NCBI RefSeq assembly: GCF_004348995.1
Contig: NZ_SMKQ01000049.1
Span: 1 to 47,805, forward strand
DNA length: 47,805 bases
Origin: Nonomuraea terrae
Lineage (GTDB): Bacteria > Actinomycetota > Actinomycetes > Streptosporangiales > Streptosporangiaceae
Reading direction: 5' to 3'
Part shown: piece after piece, positions 15,727 through 24,548 of the stretch
How positions within the stretch are numbered: position 1 is the stretch's first letter
Layout: each line of letters begins with the position of its first letter
Notes under the pieces: generated by a model
Told to the model about the DNA's origin: nothing
Database searches by the model: none
What the model saw: the letters and a program-made list of their open reading frames with translations, nothing else
Position numbers and translations under genes: made by a program

Positions 15727-16905
15727 GTGAAGATCCGTTACATGCTGCTGCACGCGTACGGGACGGGCGGCACGATCCGCACCGTGATCGACCAGGCCAA
15801 CGCGATGGCCGCCGCCGGGCACGACGTCGAGCTGGTCAGCGTGGTGCGGCGGCGCGACGCGCCCCAGTTCGCGCCCGACCCCGGCGTCACGCTGACCACG
15901 CTGGTGGACGAGCGCGGCGGCCGGCGGCCCGACTCCGTCGCCCGCCGGGTGTGGCGCAGGATGCGCGGGAAGGTCGTGCCGAAGGGCGAGTTCGCGGCCG
16001 GCTACTTCACCGAGCGGGTGGAGCGGGCCACGATGCGCTACGTCTCGGGGCTGCGCGACGGCATCCTGGTGACCACCCGGCCGGCGCTGAACCTGATCTC
16101 CGCCCGGCGTGCGCCGGCGTCGGTGATCCGGGTCGCCCAGGAGCACATGAACCTGTCGGCCTACCCGGTGACCATCCGCAGGGAGATCGCCCGTCACTAC
16201 GGCAGGTTCGACGCGGTCACGGTGCTGACGCGCGGCAACCGGGCGGAGTACGAGCGGTTGCTGCCCGGCACGCCGATCGTGCACATTCCGAACGCCGTCC
16301 CGAGGACCCGCGGAACGCGCTCACAGCAGGTGAACCCCGTGGTCGTCGCGGCCGGGCGGCTGGTGCCGCAGAAGGGGTTCGACCTGCTCATCAAGGCGTT
16401 CGCGCAGGTGGTGGCCGAGCATCCGGAGTGGCGGCTGCGTGTCTTCGGCACCGGCCCGCGCCGGGGCGAGTTGGCCGGGCTGGTCCAGCGGCACGGGCTC
16501 GGGCGGAACGTGTCGCTGCCCGGCCGCACCCGGCGGCTGGAGCAGGAGATGGCCGGGGCGTCGGTGTACGCGCTGAGCTCGCGCTTCGAGGGGCTGCCGA
16601 TGGTGATGATCGAGGCGATGGCGCACGCGCTGCCCGTGGTGGCGTTCGACTGTCCGACGGGGCCCGGTGACGTGCTGACCGACGGCGTGGACGGGGTGCT
16701 CGTGCCGCCCGGGGACGTGGACGGGCTGGCGGCGGCGCTCAACCGGGTCATCGCGGACCGGGAGCTGCGGATGCGCCTGGGGGCGGCGGCGGCCGAGACG
16801 GCGAAGCTCTACGCCGCGGAACGGGTGATGCCGCTGTGGGAGCAGTTGTTTATCGATATGTCACGTGATCGTCGTGTTTGGCGTGACTTGTGGCACTCAG
16901 GGTGA
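15727..16905 (+). CDS. Glycosyltransferase family 4 protein
   Basis: A 392-aa GT-B fold enzyme. The N-terminal Rossmann domain starts KIRYMLLHAYGTGGTIRTV, with a glycine-rich acceptor/donor loop. The C-terminal donor-binding domain has VVAAGRLVPQKGFDLL and the EX7E motif in EGLPMVMIE. No membrane segment is visible. GTG 15727 is supported by a GGGGG run about 8 bp upstream; the longer frame has no coding character before it. It likely transfers a sugar to a cell-surface polymer or lipid acceptor, but the acceptor is unknown. Confidence 0.88.
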   Translation: MKIRYMLLHAYGTGGTIRTVIDQANAMAAAGHDVELVSVVRRRDAPQFAPDPGVTLTTLVDERGGRRPDSVARRVWRRMRGKVVPKGEFAAGYFTERVERATMRYVSGLRDGILVTTRPALNLISARRAPASVIRVAQEHMNLSAYPVTIRREIARHYGRFDAVTVLTRGNRAEYERLLPGTPIVHIPNAVPRTRGTRSQQVNPVVVAAGRLVPQKGFDLLIKAFAQVVAEHPEWRLRVFGTGPRRGELAGLVQRHGLGRNVSLPGRTRRLEQEMAGASVYALSSRFEGLPMVMIEAMAHALPVVAFDCPTGPGDVLTDGVDGVLVPPGDVDGLAAALNRVIADRELRMRLGAAAAETAKLYAAERVMPLWEQLFIDMSRDRRVWRDLWHSG

Positions 16906-17049
16906 TTACTAACCAGATTTGCGCATATTTCGCTAAAAGATTTACCTTTTTCTGTTTTGCCTGGTCTGTCAGGGTTTTTGGGGTGGCGAGTCAGGATATT
17001 TCGGACATTTCGCCAACATCTCCCCAAGATGCGCGGCACTCTGAACCGC

Positions 17050-17943
17050 ATGCGTAACCGGAAAGCTTTCACGACAGCCGCGGCAGGCGCCCTTGCTCTG
17101 GTCACGGGGCTCACGGGACCCGCGTATGCACAGGCGACCACCGCCACCACCTTTGCCGCCGCTCCCCTGTCGGCGACCGACTCCCCCGCCGTGTACGGCA
17201 AGGCCGCGTACCTGATGGACGCCGCGTCGGGCGACGTGTTGTTCGAGAAGGCCGGCACCGAGCGGATGCCGATCGCGAGCCTGACCAAGACCATGACGGC
17301 GTACGTCGTGCTGAAGACCGCCAAGCCGACCGACGTGGTGCGGATCGAGCGGGAGGACGTGAAGTACGCCGTGGACGGCGGCGGCACCACCGCGAACCTG
17401 CGCCCCGGCGACCGCATCACGGTCGGCCAGCTCCTGTACGGCCTCCTGCTCCCCTCCGGCGCCGACGCCGCCCACGCCCTCGCCCGCACGTACGGCCCCG
17501 GCGTGCCCGGGTTCGTGGCCAAGATGAACGCCACGGCCCGCGAACTCGGCATGAACGACACCCAGTACGTCAACGCCGACGGCCTGCCCATGCCGGGCAG
17601 CGACGGCTACTCCACCGCCAGGGACCAGGCGGTGCTGGCCGCCAAGGCGCTGCAGGTGCCGCTGATCAAGGAGGTCGCCGGCACCCGGTTCCACCGCCTG
17701 CCGGCCGGTGACGGGCACCGTTCGTACAGCTGGCGCAACACCAACCGGCTGCTCGGCACGTCCGGCGCGGTGGGGCTGAAGACGGGCTTCACCAGGGCGG
17801 CGGGCTACTGCCTGGCGTTCGCGGGCGAGTCGCGCGGGCGGCTGCTGGTCGGCGTGCTGCTCGACGAGTCGGTCTCCAGCCGGCGCTTCTCGACGGCCGA
17901 GAACCTGCTGTCGTGGGGTGCTTCCGTCCGCCAGGACCTCTAG
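17050..17943 (+). CDS. D-alanyl-D-alanine carboxypeptidase, PBP5/DacC-like
   Basis: A 297-aa secreted serine peptidase of family S11 that trims the terminal D-Ala of peptidoglycan. The signal peptide runs RNRKAFTTAAAGALAL and is cut near PAYA-QA. Active-site motifs are S77-L-T-K80, SGA at 136-138 where SxN is canonical (the Asn is replaced by Ala), and KTG in GLKTGFTRAAG. There is no C-terminal membrane anchor. ATG 17050 gives a normal signal peptide; ATG 17029 is an alternative. The 144-bp upstream region is unusually AT-rich at 16910-16965 and probably carries the promoter. Confidence 0.9.
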   Translation: MRNRKAFTTAAAGALALVTGLTGPAYAQATTATTFAAAPLSATDSPAVYGKAAYLMDAASGDVLFEKAGTERMPIASLTKTMTAYVVLKTAKPTDVVRIEREDVKYAVDGGGTTANLRPGDRITVGQLLYGLLLPSGADAAHALARTYGPGVPGFVAKMNATARELGMNDTQYVNADGLPMPGSDGYSTARDQAVLAAKALQVPLIKEVAGTRFHRLPAGDGHRSYSWRNTNRLLGTSGAVGLKTGFTRAAGYCLAFAGESRGRLLVGVLLDESVSSRRFSTAENLLSWGASVRQDL

Positions 17944-17978
17944 CGCCCGTGTGATCGTTCGGACTATTTTGTCCTGAC

Positions 17979-19061
17979 ATGAGGCTTCGCATCGCGTGGG
18001 GCGCGCTGTCAGCGGCGCTCGTCCTCGCCGCTCCGCTGCCCGCACATGCCGGGCCGCAGCCCAAGCTCGGCTGGGAGGCCCAGCACACCGGGGCGAGCGC
18101 GCGCCTGCGCGGCCTCGCCCCCGTCAGCCGGGACGTCGTGTGGGCCTCCGGCTCCGGAGGCACCGTCCTGCGCACCGAGGACGGCGGATGGAACTGGCAG
18201 GACGTCTCCCCGCCCGGCGCGTCCGCCCTGGACTTCCGCGACATCGAGGCGTTCGACGCGGACAACGCCGTCGCGTTGTCCATCGGCGCGGGCCCCGACT
18301 CGCGCGTCTACCGGACGGACGACGGCGGGCGCAGCTGGGCGGAGGTGTTCAGGAACGACGAGCCGCAGGCGTTCTACGACTGCGTGGCGTTCTTCGACCG
18401 GCGGCACGGGCTGGCGATGAGCGACCCTGTGGACGGCAGGTTCCGCATCCTGGCCACCGACGACGCGGGCTGGACGTGGCGGGTGCTGCCCGCCACCGGG
18501 ATGCCGCCGGCACTGCAGGGCGAGGCCGGGTTCGCGGCCGGCGGGCAGTGTCTGGCGACGGCCGGCGGGCGGGACGCGTGGCTGGCCACCGGAGGGGCGG
18601 AGCGCTCGCGGGTGTTCCACTCCTCCGACCGGGGCCGTACGTGGACGGTGTCCGACACGCCGATCCCGGCCGACGACCCGGCGCGCGGCGTCTTCGGGCT
18701 CGCCTTCCGCGACCCGCGCCGCGGCCTCGCGGTCGGCGGCGACTTCCGCGCCGACCAGCCTTCGCCCACAGCGGCGGCGGTGACCGGGGACGGCGGAGCC
18801 ACCTGGCAGCCGGCCGACGCGCCTCCCGCCGCGTACCGCTCGGGCGTCGCCTGGCTGCCCCACCTGCCTTCGGCCGCCGTCGCCGTCGGGCCCTCGGGAA
18901 GCGACGTGACCTACACGGGCGGGCGGAGCTGGCAGACGTTCGACACCGGGTCGTACGACACGGTGTCGTGCGCGCGCGACGGATCCTGCTGGGCCTCCGG
19001 CGAACAGGGCCGACTCGCCCGCCTCACCATCACCCCGACCGCAGCCGTCCCCCGCGCCTGA
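17979..19061 (+). CDS. Secreted BNR/Ycf48-type beta-propeller protein
   Basis: A 360-aa protein with a Sec signal (MRLRIAWGALSAALVLAAP, cleavage near AHA-GP). Repeated blades carry the Asp-box-like pattern DGGxxW: EDGGWNWQDV, DDGGRSWAEV, DDAGWTWRVL, SDRGRTWTV, GDGGATWQP and GGRSWQTF. This predicts a sialidase-like or Ycf48-like propeller outside the cell. No catalytic residues of true sialidases can be assigned. It follows the carboxypeptidase by 35 bp in the same direction and may be co-transcribed. Confidence 0.85.
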   Translation: MRLRIAWGALSAALVLAAPLPAHAGPQPKLGWEAQHTGASARLRGLAPVSRDVVWASGSGGTVLRTEDGGWNWQDVSPPGASALDFRDIEAFDADNAVALSIGAGPDSRVYRTDDGGRSWAEVFRNDEPQAFYDCVAFFDRRHGLAMSDPVDGRFRILATDDAGWTWRVLPATGMPPALQGEAGFAAGGQCLATAGGRDAWLATGGAERSRVFHSSDRGRTWTVSDTPIPADDPARGVFGLAFRDPRRGLAVGGDFRADQPSPTAAAVTGDGGATWQPADAPPAAYRSGVAWLPHLPSAAVAVGPSGSDVTYTGGRSWQTFDTGSYDTVSCARDGSCWASGEQGRLARLTITPTAAVPRA

Positions 19062-19076
19062 CCGTCGGCGCGCGCG

Positions 19077-19706
19077 TCAGCGCACGCCGCGTGGGCGGAA
19101 CTGGATGCTGATCCGGGGGCCGGACGGGCGGGTCGTCTTCGGGACGGCGTGCTCCCACGTGCGCTGGCAGCTGCCGCCCATCACGATGAGGTCGCCGTGG
19201 CCGAGGTCGCGCCGGATCGAGGGGCCGCCGCCGCGCGGCCGGAGCAGCAGCGGGCGGGGGCTGCCGACCGAGATGATCGCGACCATGGTGTCCTCGGCGC
19301 TGCCCCGCCCGATGGTGTCGCCGTGCCAGGCCACGCTGTCGCGGCCGTCGCGGTAGAAACAGAGCCCGGCCGTACGGAACGGCTCGCCCAGCTCCTGGCC
19401 GTAGTGGGTGTCGAGCGCCCGCCTGGCGTCGTCGAGCACCGGATCGGGCAGGGTCTCGCCCTCGTCGTAGAACTTCAGCAGCCGGGGCACGTCGACGACC
19501 CTGTCGTACATCCGCCGCCGCTCGGCCCGCCACGGCACGGTCTCGGCCAGCCGTTCGAACAGGATGTCGGCGCCCGTCAGCCAGCCCGGCCGCAGGTCGA
19601 TCCAGGCGCCCCGGCCGAGGTGGGTGCGCCGGACGGTGCCGCCGAGCGGCCCGAGCCGTGACTCCTCGTCAGGATCGAGCAAAGATGCTTGGAACGCGGC
19701 TGTCAT
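19077..19706 (-). CDS. alkB: AlkB-family alpha-ketoglutarate-dependent dioxygenase
   Basis: A 209-aa Fe(II)/2-oxoglutarate dioxygenase that oxidatively demethylates alkylated nucleic acids. The iron ligands are the HxD in AWHGDTIG and the distal His in TWEHAVPK. The 2-oxoglutarate-binding Arg residues are in PRISIQFRPR, and RLLKFYDEGE is the usual substrate-lid region. ATG 19706 (MTAAFQ) fits the family; the frame extends to ATG 19736. It is tail-to-tail with the propeller gene and lies just downstream of the broken gene at 19729 in the same direction. Confidence 0.92.
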   Translation of the reverse strand: MTAAFQASLLDPDEESRLGPLGGTVRRTHLGRGAWIDLRPGWLTGADILFERLAETVPWRAERRRMYDRVVDVPRLLKFYDEGETLPDPVLDDARRALDTHYGQELGEPFRTAGLCFYRDGRDSVAWHGDTIGRGSAEDTMVAIISVGSPRPLLLRPRGGGPSIRRDLGHGDLIVMGGSCQRTWEHAVPKTTRPSGPRISIQFRPRGVR

Positions 19707-19728
19707 GATGCAGAGTGTACGCCTGTCT

Positions 19729-20335
19729 TCAAACATTCATTCGAGTGCGTCTCCTCAGGAGACGGAACGCCCCAGGTGCGGCCAGCCGGTCGGCGTGGGT
19801 CGCGCCGGGCGGCGGCTCCTGCTCCGGGGCGAACGAGCCGCCCGGCGTACGCGGCAGGTCATCGTAGAGAGTGCGCAGCGCGGGCTCCATGGCCTCGGCC
19901 AGCTGAGGGGCCAGGTCGGTGGACGCGCCGATCGCCCCGGCCAGGTCCCAGCCGTGCACGAGCGTCTCGACGACGACCTGCTCGACGAGCCGCCACCCCG
20001 GGGCGGGCCCGTACCGCTCCTCCAGCATCCCGGGCCGCCGGAACTCGGCGAGCGTCGCCGCGGCGGCCGCCTGGAACGCGCCCACGTGGTCGGAGCCGAG
20101 GTGGTCGGCGTCGTGGTCGGTGCGTGGAGCGCCCCTGGCCAGGCCAGCCCACATGAGGGTCTCGTAGGTCAGGTGGTCGAGCAGGGCGCGGACGTTCCAG
20201 CCGGCGCACGGGGCGGGGTCGTCCAGCCGGGCAGGGGTGACGCTCCGGACGAGCGCGCCGGCGATCCCGCTCCCCGATGCTCAGCAGCGGTTCATCGTCG
20301 TGCACCGGCTCAGTCTCCGGTCTCCGGTCTCCCAT
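19729..20335 (-). pseudogene. TIGR03086/mycothiol maleylpyruvate-isomerase-like protein, frameshifted
   Basis: The domain frame reads SVTPARLDDPAPCAGWNVRA, LLDHLTYETLMWAGLA and VVVETLVHGWDLAGAIG, typical of the DinB-like metal-binding family. It has no start codon: going upstream it meets an in-frame TGA next to the sequence for LLS at about 20280. The expected N-terminus (HDDEPLLSIGER, from GTG 20305 or ATG 20335) is in the neighbouring frame. Removing one C from the CCC run at 20266-20268 joins them as IGERIAGALVRSVTP, giving a normal length of about 190-200 aa. This is a recent single-base insertion or an assembly error at a homopolymer. Confidence 0.72.
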
Positions 20336-20416
20336 GGTGGGAGAGTCAACCCGCCGCGGGCCGGCGGAGGCGTCGTCTTCCACTCACGGGCGCCATGGTC
20401 TGCCGCCTCCCACTCG

Positions 20417-20447
20417 TGTAACGTCTTTCTCGTGTTACGCCGTTACA
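20417..20447. promoter_or_regulatory. Inverted repeat at the MFS exporter start
   Basis: TGTAACG (20417-20423) and CGTTACA (20441-20447) form perfect 7-bp arms around a 17-bp spacer. They straddle the GTG 20432 start of the exporter, a position typical of repression. No regulator gene is adjacent on this strand. Confidence 0.5.
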
Positions 20448-21715
20448 TGACAGGCGCAGTGGCCGCCCGCACCGGGGACGAGATGTCGGGACCGGCGCTG
20501 CTCGTCACGGGGCTGGCCATCACGGGGTCGCCCCTGCTCGCGTCGTGGCTGCTGTCCGGGCTGACCGTGTCGGCCGCCGTCGGAGGGCCGCTTCTCGGTG
20601 TCCTGATCGACCGATCGCGCCGTCCGGGCCGGCTGCTGGCGTACTGCCTGGCCGGGTACGCGGCGGGTCTCCTGCTGTTGCTGGTCGGGTTCGGCCGGGT
20701 GCCGGACGCGGCCCTCATCGCCCTGGCGGTCGCCACCGGCCTGCTGGGCCCGGCGCTCACGGGCGGCTGGACGGCGCAACTCCCCCTGGTCGCCGGACCG
20801 GAGCGGCTCGGCCGGGCCACGGCCCTGGACTCCATGAGCTACAACGCGGCCGGCCTGGCCGGACCCGCCCTGGTGGGGGTGGTCGCCGCGGTGGGCGGCA
20901 ACGCGGCGGTCCTCCCGATGTGCGCCGTTTTCCTGCTCGCCGCATCACCCGTCGCCTGGACCCTCCCTTTCCGCGCGCAGAGCGCCGAAGGCATGACCCG
21001 TAACCCCGTGCGGGACGTCGCGCCGGATGACCGAGGAGCCGGTCACGAGGAGCTCCGCGACGGTGAAGGCGCGGTGCGGGGGCTTGTGCGGGAAGTGCGG
21101 GAGGGGTTCACGGTCATCGTCAGGAACGGTGCGCTTCGACGGGCGACGGTCGGGTCCATGGTGTCGTGTGCCGGGCTGCCCATGCTGGTCGTCGCAGCGC
21201 CGGTGCTGGGGATCAGGCTCGCCGGGGAAAGCGGTTACGGCACGCTGCTGCTGGCCGTGGCCTCGGCGTGCGGGCTTGCGGTCAACGCCGTACTGGCCGC
21301 TCACCAGCGGCGGGTGCGGTGCTGGGACGTGGTGCAGGCGGGCGGGACTGCGGTGCTCGGCGTCGGGATGGCGCTGGCGGCGGTGGCGGACACGTTCTGG
21401 ATCGCCGTGGTCGCCGCCGCCGTCGTGGGCGCCGGCGAGGGGCCCCAGCTGACGGCGTTGTTCGCCGTACGCCACCGTGAGGCGCCCGCCCGGCTGCGCG
21501 GCCAGGTGTTCACCACGGGTGCCAGCCTCAAGATCACCTCGTTCGCGCTCGGCGCGGCGCTGGCCGGGCCGCTGGCGGCGTACTCGACGGGAGCCGCCCT
21601 TGCCGCCGGCGCGGCCCTGCAGGCTGCGGCCGTCGCCGCACTCCTCTCCCGACGCACGTCCTCCCCGCACGGTGACCGCCCGAACGAGAAGGAAGCACCA
21701 CAGCGCAGACCATGA
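20432..21715 (+). CDS. MFS transporter, probable drug-efflux type
   Basis: A 427-aa membrane protein with about 12 hydrophobic segments, for example GPLLGVLIDRSRRPGRLLAY, which carries the loop 2-3 motif, and GMALAAVADTFWIAVVAAAVV. A central hydrophilic loop near residues 190-225 is charged and long. The start is set at GTG 20432 (LRRYMTGAVAARTGDEMSGP), where homologous exporters normally begin; ATG 20447 is also possible, and the longer upstream frame lacks coding character. The substrate is unknown. The 140-bp gap after it contains nothing I recognise. Confidence 0.83.
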   Translation: MLRRYMTGAVAARTGDEMSGPALLVTGLAITGSPLLASWLLSGLTVSAAVGGPLLGVLIDRSRRPGRLLAYCLAGYAAGLLLLLVGFGRVPDAALIALAVATGLLGPALTGGWTAQLPLVAGPERLGRATALDSMSYNAAGLAGPALVGVVAAVGGNAAVLPMCAVFLLAASPVAWTLPFRAQSAEGMTRNPVRDVAPDDRGAGHEELRDGEGAVRGLVREVREGFTVIVRNGALRRATVGSMVSCAGLPMLVVAAPVLGIRLAGESGYGTLLLAVASACGLAVNAVLAAHQRRVRCWDVVQAGGTAVLGVGMALAAVADTFWIAVVAAAVVGAGEGPQLTALFAVRHREAPARLRGQVFTTGASLKITSFALGAALAGPLAAYSTGAALAAGAALQAAAVAALLSRRTSSPHGDRPNEKEAPQRRP

Positions 21716-21855
21716 GGGATCGGCCGCTGGACAGATGCAGGACGTGTGGCACAGCCTGGGCAGCCCGGGCCCCCGTCGCCACGGAGGTTGCCGGAGTGAT
21801 GCGGGGAATGAAGGGGTGACCGGCGGGACCCGGCGTCCCGGCATACGCTTCTTGC

Positions 21856-22392
21856 GTGAAGGTTCACTCGACCAAGGCGATGGCCGAACGAGCCGTCGAC
21901 CTGTGCGTAGCGTTGCTGCACGAGGAGCCGTCGATCGAGTCGGTGACGCGCATCCTGCGCGAGCACGGCGAGAGCGGAGACTTCGGTCTGGGCGAGGACG
22001 ACGTGACGCAGATGCGCGAGGCGGCGGCCCGCCTGCGCGAGGTGCTGGCCGCACCCGACGCCGACCAGGCGGCGGCGCTGCTGAACGAGCTGCTCGCCAG
22101 AGCCGCTCGCGCGCCCCGGCTGACCAGCCACGGGGGCACGACCACCTGGCATCTGCACGTCGACAGCCGCGACGAAGCGCCGTGGGCGGAGTGGTTCCTC
22201 GCCTCGTCGGCGATGGCACTGGCGGTGCTGCTGGCCGACTACCAGCGGGTGCCCGGCGGGCTGTGCGCGTCGGCCGGCTGCCGCCGGCCGTACATGGACT
22301 TCGGGGGCGGCAGTCCGCGCCGCTACTGCAGCGCCCGCTGCGCCACCCGTGAACGCGTCGCCGCCCACCGCTCCCGCACCACCACCCACTGA
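21856..22392 (+). CDS. CGNR zinc-finger (ABATE-domain) protein
   Basis: A 178-aa protein. The first about 130 residues are an alpha-helical domain like the ABATE part of CGNR proteins. The C-terminus is a zinc finger with four cysteines, CASAGC and YCSARC, ending ATRERVAAHR, which aligns with the CGNR consensus though the hallmark tetrapeptide is CATR here. Such proteins are putative transcription regulators. GTG 21856 gives MKVHSTKAMAERA. It lies 140 bp after the MFS gene and may be independent. Confidence 0.85.
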   Translation: MKVHSTKAMAERAVDLCVALLHEEPSIESVTRILREHGESGDFGLGEDDVTQMREAAARLREVLAAPDADQAAALLNELLARAARAPRLTSHGGTTTWHLHVDSRDEAPWAEWFLASSAMALAVLLADYQRVPGGLCASAGCRRPYMDFGGGSPRRYCSARCATRERVAAHRSRTTTH

Positions 22393-22453
22393 GGGCCCGG
22401 GACCACACCCGCCGTCAACCGCCTCCGGCTCCAGGATCCGGCCAGGTGAGCTG

Positions 22454-22828
22454 TCAGGCAGGCTCGAACTCCAGTGCCCTGCCCAACGTCCGGCGCACCG
22501 GAGACTGCCTCACCCGTTCGGCCACCGCTTGGTACTGGGCCTCTTCCACCGGCGGCTCCAGTACGAGCTCGTAACGGAAGCGCGTGACCGCCTCCTGGCG
22601 GTCCAACGTCACCACGACGCTCACCCCGGTGTCGGTCAGTCCCATGTCCACCAGCGCCATCCGGGCCGAGATGGTCATGCACGTGGCCAGTGCTGCCTCC
22701 AGCAGTTCGTGAGGTCGCGGACCCGACGAGCCACCCACCCCGTTCTTGACGGTGTCCGCCGACCCCGTGTTCCGCCCCGCGCGGAACCTGACCTGATACG
22801 GCGTTGTCAGCGCCCGTGCTTCCACCAT
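22454..22828 (-). CDS. OsmC-family protein
   Basis: A 124-aa protein of the OsmC/Ohr fold, which reduces organic peroxides in related enzymes. Only one Cys is present, in LEAALATCMTISARM, while Ohr and OsmC use two, so it resembles the YhfA-like branch whose activity is unclear. PYQVRFRAG and GPRPHELLEA are conserved family positions. ATG 22828 has a GGGAGGAA ribosome-binding site. The longer frame beyond it is not coding. Confidence 0.86.
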   Translation of the reverse strand: MVEARALTTPYQVRFRAGRNTGSADTVKNGVGGSSGPRPHELLEAALATCMTISARMALVDMGLTDTGVSVVVTLDRQEAVTRFRYELVLEPPVEEAQYQAVAERVRQSPVRRTLGRALEFEPA

Positions 22829-22926
22829 GGCCGGTTCCTCCCGATCGGTCGACTCGTAGAACCTACCTGACCTGTCCAGAAAATGAGAAGGCAGTCTGAT
22901 TATTCGGACGTCACCCTCGAACGGCC

Positions 22927-23397
22927 TCAGAGTTCGGCGAGGAGGGTGGCCAGGCGGTTCATGGAGTCTCGGCCGCCCCTTGCCCCGTTCGCGCGGACGA
23001 TGGCGTCGCGGGCCTCCACCGACTGGTGCACCGACTGGGCGACGTACCGGGTGGCGCCGTCCACCGGGGTCAGGGTGACCGTTTCCAGGGCGACGTCCCC
23101 GGGCGTGCCCTCGTACTCCCACGTGCGCACGAACCGCTCCGGCGGCACGACGGCGTGGTAGACGCCGCCGAAGGCGTACTCCCGGCCGCCGGCGTCGATG
23201 TTGACGAAGCGCCAGCGACCGCCGGGCCGGACCTCCATGAGGTCGACGCGGGTGGCCAGGAAGGTCGGGCCCCACCAGCGCGGGATCAGCTGCGGGTCGG
23301 TGACCACCCGGAACACGACGTCGGGCGGCGCCTCGAAGAGGCGGATCATGATGATGTCCTGCCGCCCCGGTTCGATGACGAACTCGGTCTCAGCCAT
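22927..23397 (-). CDS. SRPBCC-domain protein (AHSA1-like)
   Basis: A 156-aa START-like hydrophobic-pocket protein. Family hallmarks are FEAPPDVVFRVVTDPQLIPR, WWGP, GGRWRFVN and FGGVYHAVVPPERFVRTWEY. It lies 12 bp downstream of an ArsR-type regulator gene. This two-gene arrangement is recurrent in actinomycetes, where the pair is generally of unknown function, possibly ligand sensing or sequestration. Confidence 0.92.
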   Translation of the reverse strand: MAETEFVIEPGRQDIIMIRLFEAPPDVVFRVVTDPQLIPRWWGPTFLATRVDLMEVRPGGRWRFVNIDAGGREYAFGGVYHAVVPPERFVRTWEYEGTPGDVALETVTLTPVDGATRYVAQSVHQSVEARDAIVRANGARGGRDSMNRLATLLAEL

Positions 23398-23409
23398 GCT
23401 CGTGCCTGC

Positions 23410-23754
23410 TCATGCCTGCTCCTGTCCTTCCTCGTGCTGAACGCGCCGGATCTCCCGCTCCAGGCGGTCGAAGCGGTCACTCCAGTGCGCGCAGTAGCGG
23501 TCGATCCACGCGGAGGCCGTCTCCAGCGGGGCGGTCTCCAGACGGCAGGGACGCCACTGCGCGTCGCGGCCCCGGGTGATCAGCCCCGCGCGTTCCAGCA
23601 CCTTGAGGTGTTTGGAGACCGCCTGGAGGCTCATGTCGAACGGCTCGGCCAGCTCGTTGACCGTCGCCTCGCCCTCGGCCAGCCGCGCGAGGATGGCCCG
23701 CCGCGTCGGGTCGGCCAGAGCGGCGAAGGTGCGGCTGAGCTCGTCGTCGGACAT
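23410..23754 (-). CDS. ArsR-family transcriptional regulator
   Basis: A 114-aa winged-helix regulator. It has FAALADPTRRAILARLAEGE, then the recognition region FDMSLQAVSKHLKVLERAGL and the wing LITRGRDAQWRPCRL. It lacks the metal-binding CxC of classical ArsR/SmtB sensors, so it probably does not sense metals. It is cotranscribed with the SRPBCC gene 12 bp downstream, and the pair likely autoregulates. Confidence 0.93.
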   Translation of the reverse strand: MSDDELSRTFAALADPTRRAILARLAEGEATVNELAEPFDMSLQAVSKHLKVLERAGLITRGRDAQWRPCRLETAPLETASAWIDRYCAHWSDRFDRLEREIRRVQHEEGQEQA

Positions 23755-23793
23755 CCGGGAGATCTTCCTGTCGGGGTACGCGCGATCACTTCA

Positions 23794-24546
23794 TCAGTGA
23801 TCCACGATCGCACCGCAGGAGATGTTGACCGTCGCCGAGGTCATGCTCCTGGCCAGGTCGGAGGCGGCGAACGCGGCGACGTCGCCCACGTCCTGGAGTG
23901 TGGCGGCGCGCTTGAGGAGGGCCGACTCGGCGATCGAGGCCGCGATCGCCTCCTTGACCGGCTCGGTGGCGGGGATGCTCTCGGGCACACCGCCGGTCAC
24001 CAGGGTGACGACGCGCACGCCGTACGGGCCGGCCTCGCACGCCCACTGGCGGCGCATGCTCTCCATGGCGTCCAGCGCGACCTTGAACCCGCCGAGGCCG
24101 GGCACCGTCTGCGGCCCGCCCCCGCCGAACAGCAGGATCACGCCCGAACGGCGCGGGATCATGTGCCGTACGGCCGCCTTGGTGGTGAGGAACTGCGTGC
24201 GCGTGGCGAGCTCGATCGGCCGCAGGAACTCGGCGAGCGAGATCTCGGTGAGCGGCTTCTGCACGTCCTGGACGCCGATCACGTTGAAGGAGACGTCGAT
24301 GCCCCCCGCCCGCGACGCCACCGCGCCGGTGAACGCGTTGACCGCTGTCTCGTCGAGCGCGTCCACCACTGCGGCCTCGGCCGTGCCGCCGGCCGCGCGG
24401 ATGTCGTGGGCGACCTCGTCGAGCGTCTTCTGGGTGCGGCCGGCGAGGAAGACCCGGGCGCCCTCGCGGGCGAACGCGCGGGCCGCCGCGCCGCCGATCG
24501 CGCCGCCGGCGCCGTACACGACCGCGACCTTGTTCTCGAGGAGCAT
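23794..24546 (-). CDS. SDR-family oxidoreductase
   Basis: A 250-aa short-chain dehydrogenase-like protein. The nucleotide-binding motif is GAGGAIGG, the Rossmann edge is RVFLAGRT and the segment NVIGVQ stands where NNAG is usual. The canonical catalytic YxxxK is not seen: the equivalent region reads GGFKVALDAM, with Phe in place of Tyr. It may therefore be catalytically impaired or use other residues. ATG 24546 has GAGAGG 9 bp upstream; a TTG 24555 alternative falls in the operator region. A nested dyad covers its promoter. Confidence 0.85.
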   Translation of the reverse strand: MLLENKVAVVYGAGGAIGGAAARAFAREGARVFLAGRTQKTLDEVAHDIRAAGGTAEAAVVDALDETAVNAFTGAVASRAGGIDVSFNVIGVQDVQKPLTEISLAEFLRPIELATRTQFLTTKAAVRHMIPRRSGVILLFGGGGPQTVPGLGGFKVALDAMESMRRQWACEAGPYGVRVVTLVTGGVPESIPATEPVKEAIAASIAESALLKRAATLQDVGDVAAFAASDLARSMTSATVNISCGAIVDH

Positions 24547-24548
24547 CG

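Noticed and set aside
16906..17049. AT-rich leader as a c-di-AMP (ydaO) riboswitch before the D,D-carboxypeptidase
   Set aside because: No conserved ydaO stem or sequence blocks could be recognised; only AT-rich promoter-like DNA is seen.
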